Below, one piece after another: positions 6,229-8,629 of a DNA stretch of 8,629 bases. Position 1 is the first letter of the stretch. Each line of letters opens with the position of its first letter. The stretch comes from Bacteroidota bacterium (GTDB taxonomy: Bacteria > Bacteroidota > Bacteroidia > J057), in contig RFHL01000533.1 of assembly GCA_003696875.1 (NCBI GenBank), positions 1 to 8,629 of the forward strand, given 5' to 3'. Both the position numbers and the translations under genes were made by a program. Under the pieces are notes generated by a model. That model worked only from the letters and a program-made list of their open reading frames with translations. It was not told the origin of the DNA and made no database searches.

Positions 6229-6279
6229 GCCAAACTCACTTTCCTCTTTTCTTTCTATGCCCACCTATTCCTATTCGCT

Positions 6280-7644
6280 ATGAGCGCTTCGCAAAGTCGC
6301 CGTCAATTTATTAAGACCACCGCCGTCGTTGGAACCGGGGCCAGCCTGCTGGGCGCCCCCGCCATCCTGCGGGGGCAGGATGATCGTAAAGTACGTCTCG
6401 CTGTCATCGGCACCGGCCTCCGGGGCCGCTGGCACCTGAAACTGGCCCTGGACCGCTCCGACACCGAGGTCAAGGCCCTCTGTGACATCGATGGGGCAGC
6501 CCTCGACGAGGCCCGCCGCATGGTAGAGGCCGCTGGCCAGCCCAAACCCGCGACCTATGGCGCCCATGAGGAATCCTTTCGGCAACTGCTGGAGCAGGAA
6601 GAACTGGATGCGGTCGTCATCGCGACGCCTTGGCTGTGGCACACCCCCATGGCCGTGGCGGCCATGAAGGCGGGCATCGTACCGGGCCTGGAAGTGCCCG
6701 CAGCCGTGACGGTGGAGGAGTGCTGGGACCTCGTCGATACCAGCGAAGCAACCGGCGTGCCCTGTATGATGCTGGAAAATGTCTGTTACCGCCGCGATGT
6801 CATGGCGGTCCTCAACATGGTGCGTCAGGGGCTTTTCGGGGAATTGCTCCACCTGGAGTGTGGCTACCAGCACGACCTGCGCGCCGTCAAGTTCAACGAC
6901 GGCAAGCAGCCCTACGGGGGTGGGGTAGAGTTTGGCGAAAAAGGCTTCTCCGAAGCGCGCTGGCGCACCGCCCACTCGGTGCACCGCAACGGCGACCTCT
7001 ATCCCACCCACGGCATCGGGCCGGTGGCGACCATGCTCGACATCAACCGGGGCAACCGCTTTGCGCATCTGACCGCTACGGCCACCAAGAGCCGCGGCCT
7101 GCACAAGTTTATCGTAGACCATGGTGGTCCTGACCACCCCAATGCTGCTGTCGATTTCAAGCTGGGAGATATCGTCACCTCGGTGATCCAGACCGTCAAC
7201 GGTGAGACCATCACCGTGCAACACGACACCAACAGCCCCCGGCCCTACTCGCTGGGCTTCCGGGTGCAGGGCACCCAAGGCATCTGGATGGACCTGAACG
7301 AGAGCCTCTACATCGAGGGCCGCAGCCCCGAGGCGCACCGCTGGGAAGCCGCCGCGCCCTACCTGGAGGAATATGACCACCCCCTTTGGCGGCGCTATGC
7401 GGCCGAGGCCGAGGGCGGCGGGCACGGCGGCATGGATTTCTTTGTCCTTCATGCCTTCATTGAGTCGGTCAAGCAGGGCGTACAGCCACCGCTGGGCGTG
7501 TACGATGCTGCCGCCTGGAGCGTGATCGCTCCGCTGTCGGAGGCCTCCATCGCCAGCGGCAGCGAGCCGCTGCCTTTCCCCGACTTCACTCGCGGCCGCT
7601 GGATGCGGCGGCAGCCGGCCTTTGCCCTGGGCGATGCCTACTGA
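6280..7644 (+). CDS. Tat-exported Gfo/Idh/MocA-family protein, GH109-type alpha-N-acetylgalactosaminidase
   Basis: A 454-residue protein from the ATG at 6280. This start puts a twin-arginine signal (SRRQFIKTT, residues 6-14) and a hydrophobic, Gly/Ala-rich stretch (about 15-30) right at the N-terminus; an upstream TTG start would bury it. The mature part opens with a Rossmann motif G-T-G-L-R-G (44-49) for NAD(H), a Gfo/Idh/MocA fold. The C-terminal domain has marks of glycoside hydrolase family 109: NGDLYPTHGIGPVA (237-250, with Y241 and H244 in the active-site region), HDTNSPRPYS (315-324), GGGHGGMDFF (379-388) and VYDAAAWS (407-414). GH109 enzymes remove terminal alpha-linked N-acetylgalactosamine by an NAD-dependent redox-elimination mechanism. 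Tat export fits a protein that folds with its cofactor inside the cell before export. Exact sugar specificity is inferred. It is probably a single-gene unit ended by the hairpin at 7669-7700. Confidence 0.85.
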   Translation: MSASQSRRQFIKTTAVVGTGASLLGAPAILRGQDDRKVRLAVIGTGLRGRWHLKLALDRSDTEVKALCDIDGAALDEARRMVEAAGQPKPATYGAHEESFRQLLEQEELDAVVIATPWLWHTPMAVAAMKAGIVPGLEVPAAVTVEECWDLVDTSEATGVPCMMLENVCYRRDVMAVLNMVRQGLFGELLHLECGYQHDLRAVKFNDGKQPYGGGVEFGEKGFSEARWRTAHSVHRNGDLYPTHGIGPVATMLDINRGNRFAHLTATATKSRGLHKFIVDHGGPDHPNAAVDFKLGDIVTSVIQTVNGETITVQHDTNSPRPYSLGFRVQGTQGIWMDLNESLYIEGRSPEAHRWEAAAPYLEEYDHPLWRRYAAEAEGGGHGGMDFFVLHAFIESVKQGVQPPLGVYDAAAWSVIAPLSEASIASGSEPLPFPDFTRGRWMRRQPAFALGDAY

Positions 7645-7668
7645 GGGCGCGGTGAGACTCCACATGCG

Positions 7669-7700
7669 AAAAGCCCCCGCCGAAACCGGCGGGGGCTTTT
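7669..7700. terminator. Bidirectional intrinsic terminator between convergent genes
   Basis: A perfect 14-bp stem (7669-7682 with 7687-7700) and an AAAC loop. It has AAAA at the left foot and TTTT at the right foot, so it works as a terminator read from either strand. It lies 25 bases after the GH109 stop and about 57 bases beyond the stop of the minus-strand T9SS gene. Confidence 0.85.
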
Positions 7701-7757
7701 GGTTAGGCGCGGTACACGCGGGCTTTTTCAACCAGGAACCACGAACCACGCTCGCCC

Positions 7758-8629
7758 TTACTCCTTCACGACTTTCTGCACGGCGTACTGGTCACCCTGA
7801 CGGATGGCGATCACGTACACGCCGGCGGGCTGGGCACTCAGGTCCAGGCTAGTCTGGAAGGCACCAGCCACAGGCTGCACCTGGCTGTCGCTGATGAGGC
7901 GGCCGGTGATGCTCAGCACGCGGATGTCCACGGGTTGGTTAGCCTTGAGCTCCCCGGCCTGGAGGGTGAAGAGGCCATTGGAGGGGTTGGGGAACACACT
8001 GAAGCTGCGCATCAGGTCGGCCTTGTCGAGGCTGGTGACGGTGCGTACGTCATTGACGAGGTAGCCATAGTGGTCGAGGGCGGTCCAGTCTTTGATCCAG
8101 AACTGGTTGGGAAAGCGACCAAAGGCACCCTTGTAGCTGGTGGGGGTAAAGAAGCTGTCAGTCGGCGTCTTGACGTTGCTGTACACTTCCCAGGCTTCGA
8201 AGCGGGGGTCGAGGCTGTTGTCGGAGACGTAGGACAGGCCTTGGATACCCGGATCGGTGATGTCATTGTTGACGGGGAAGTAGTTCTGGATGGCGGTGAT
8301 AGCGGCCGATACCTGGTTCGCGGAGTCGGTCCAGCCCCCTTCGATGGGGGTGATGCGCCATACGTTGCCGGGGGTATTGTCGGAGATGTTCCAGAAGATG
8401 TTGTGGGTCATGTCGAGGTCGCCGGCCACGAAGCGGTCATAGGAGGACTCGGGCACGTTGGCGTCGGACTTGTACTCGATATCCACCCCGCGCCCTTGCT
8501 CCATGAAGATGGAGTTGTACACCTTGCCGCCGCCGTTGGCGCGGAAGGTAGCGGTGCGGTTGCTGGTCCCGGCGGGCTTGTTGCCAATGAAGGTGGCGTT
8601 GTAGATGGTAGGGATACCGAAGGGGGTAC
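7758..8629 (-). CDS. T9SS-secreted surface protein, C-terminal part (partial)
   Basis: The minus-strand frame is open from the window edge (first full codon 8627-8625) to the TAA at 7760-7758, giving 289 residues of a longer protein whose N-terminus lies outside. The GTG at 8522 is internal, since clear protein-like sequence continues upstream of it. The last 82 residues (7758-8006) are a type IX secretion sorting domain: SFSVFPNPSNGLFTLQ, then DIRVLSITGRLI, LDLSAQPAGVYVIAI and a basic QKVVKE end. This domain directs passage through the outer membrane and is then cut off. The part before it has beta-helix-like sequence (TIYNATFIGNKPAGTSNRTA, then GGGKVYNSIFMEQG) and a WTALDHYGYL segment just before the tail, which I recall from related Bacteroidota surface proteins. 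No enzyme motif is visible. Its role could be adhesion or polymer binding, which is inference. Confidence 0.85.
   Translation of the reverse strand, partial: TPFGIPTIYNATFIGNKPAGTSNRTATFRANGGGKVYNSIFMEQGRGVDIEYKSDANVPESSYDRFVAGDLDMTHNIFWNISDNTPGNVWRITPIEGGWTDSANQVSAAITAIQNYFPVNNDITDPGIQGLSYVSDNSLDPRFEAWEVYSNVKTPTDSFFTPTSYKGAFGRFPNQFWIKDWTALDHYGYLVNDVRTVTSLDKADLMRSFSVFPNPSNGLFTLQAGELKANQPVDIRVLSITGRLISDSQVQPVAGAFQTSLDLSAQPAGVYVIAIRQGDQYAVQKVVKE

Larger units (their letters stand above)
5825..6279. other. 455-base intergenic region with hairpins and short repeats
   Basis: No believable coding region is seen. The part nearest phaC carries small GC hairpins, for example AGGGCC/GGCCCT at 5823-5837, and then the terminator at 5954-5988. 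From 6000 on the base composition changes, with a palindrome (6014-6041), a TCCCGC-TT-GCGGGA hairpin (6076-6089), repeated TCTCGCC words near 6044-6057, a terminator-like hairpin (6138-6175) and an 11-base direct repeat. The density of inverted repeats would suit untranslated leader, operator sites or a small RNA, but no known RNA family was recognised. Confidence 0.6.

Noticed and set aside
6226..6279. TTG-initiated extension of the GH109 protein by 18 residues
   Set aside because: The ATG at 6280 places the twin-arginine motif at the normal position. The TTG overlaps the candidate -7 element.
6271..7749. 492-residue open frame on the minus strand opposite the GH109 gene
   Set aside because: It mirrors the GH109 gene and runs through the 7669-7700 terminator. 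There are no recognisable motifs; it is a codon-bias shadow.

Overview
The window looks like a chromosomal segment of a fairly GC-rich member of the Bacteroidota. The evidence is a partial secreted protein with a type IX secretion (Por) C-terminal sorting domain, a signal-peptide TPR protein of the kind common in this phylum, and candidate promoters with the Bacteroidota -33 TTTG / -7 TAnnTTTG layout instead of the E. coli -35/-10. A lineage near Saprospiria would fit, but this is inference; no rRNA or other marker is present.

Layout, left to right: a possible C-terminal scrap of an upstream gene (2-55); a promoter and a secreted TPR protein (126-842) closed by a strong intrinsic terminator; an alpha/beta hydrolase (941-1816); an acetyl-CoA acetyltransferase-type thiolase (1988-3166) with its own terminator; then a promoter next to an inverted repeat that drives phaE (3413-4651) and phaC (4739-5824), the two subunits of a class III polyhydroxyalkanoate (PHA) synthase. 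A 455-base gap (5825-6279) holds a terminator, a palindrome and short repeats. It is followed by a Tat-exported GH109-type Gfo/Idh/MocA protein, probably an alpha-N-acetylgalactosaminidase (6280-7644), a bidirectional terminator, and on the minus strand the 3' end of a T9SS-secreted protein that runs off the window (7758-8629).

The core is a carbon-storage locus. The thiolase would condense two acetyl-CoA to acetoacetyl-CoA, a reductase not seen here (PhaB or equivalent) would give (R)-3-hydroxybutyryl-CoA, and PhaEC would polymerise it into granules. The upstream alpha/beta hydrolase could act in the same pathway, but nothing in its sequence proves this. The flanking GH109 and T9SS genes concern export and glycan use and are probably unrelated.

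The points most worth a second look are the complete class III PHA synthase in a Bacteroidota background, the basic Lys/Pro/Ala-rich tail on PhaE, the hairpin between phaE and phaC, and the inverted repeat abutting the phaE promoter. No CRISPR array, mobile element, tRNA or rRNA was seen.
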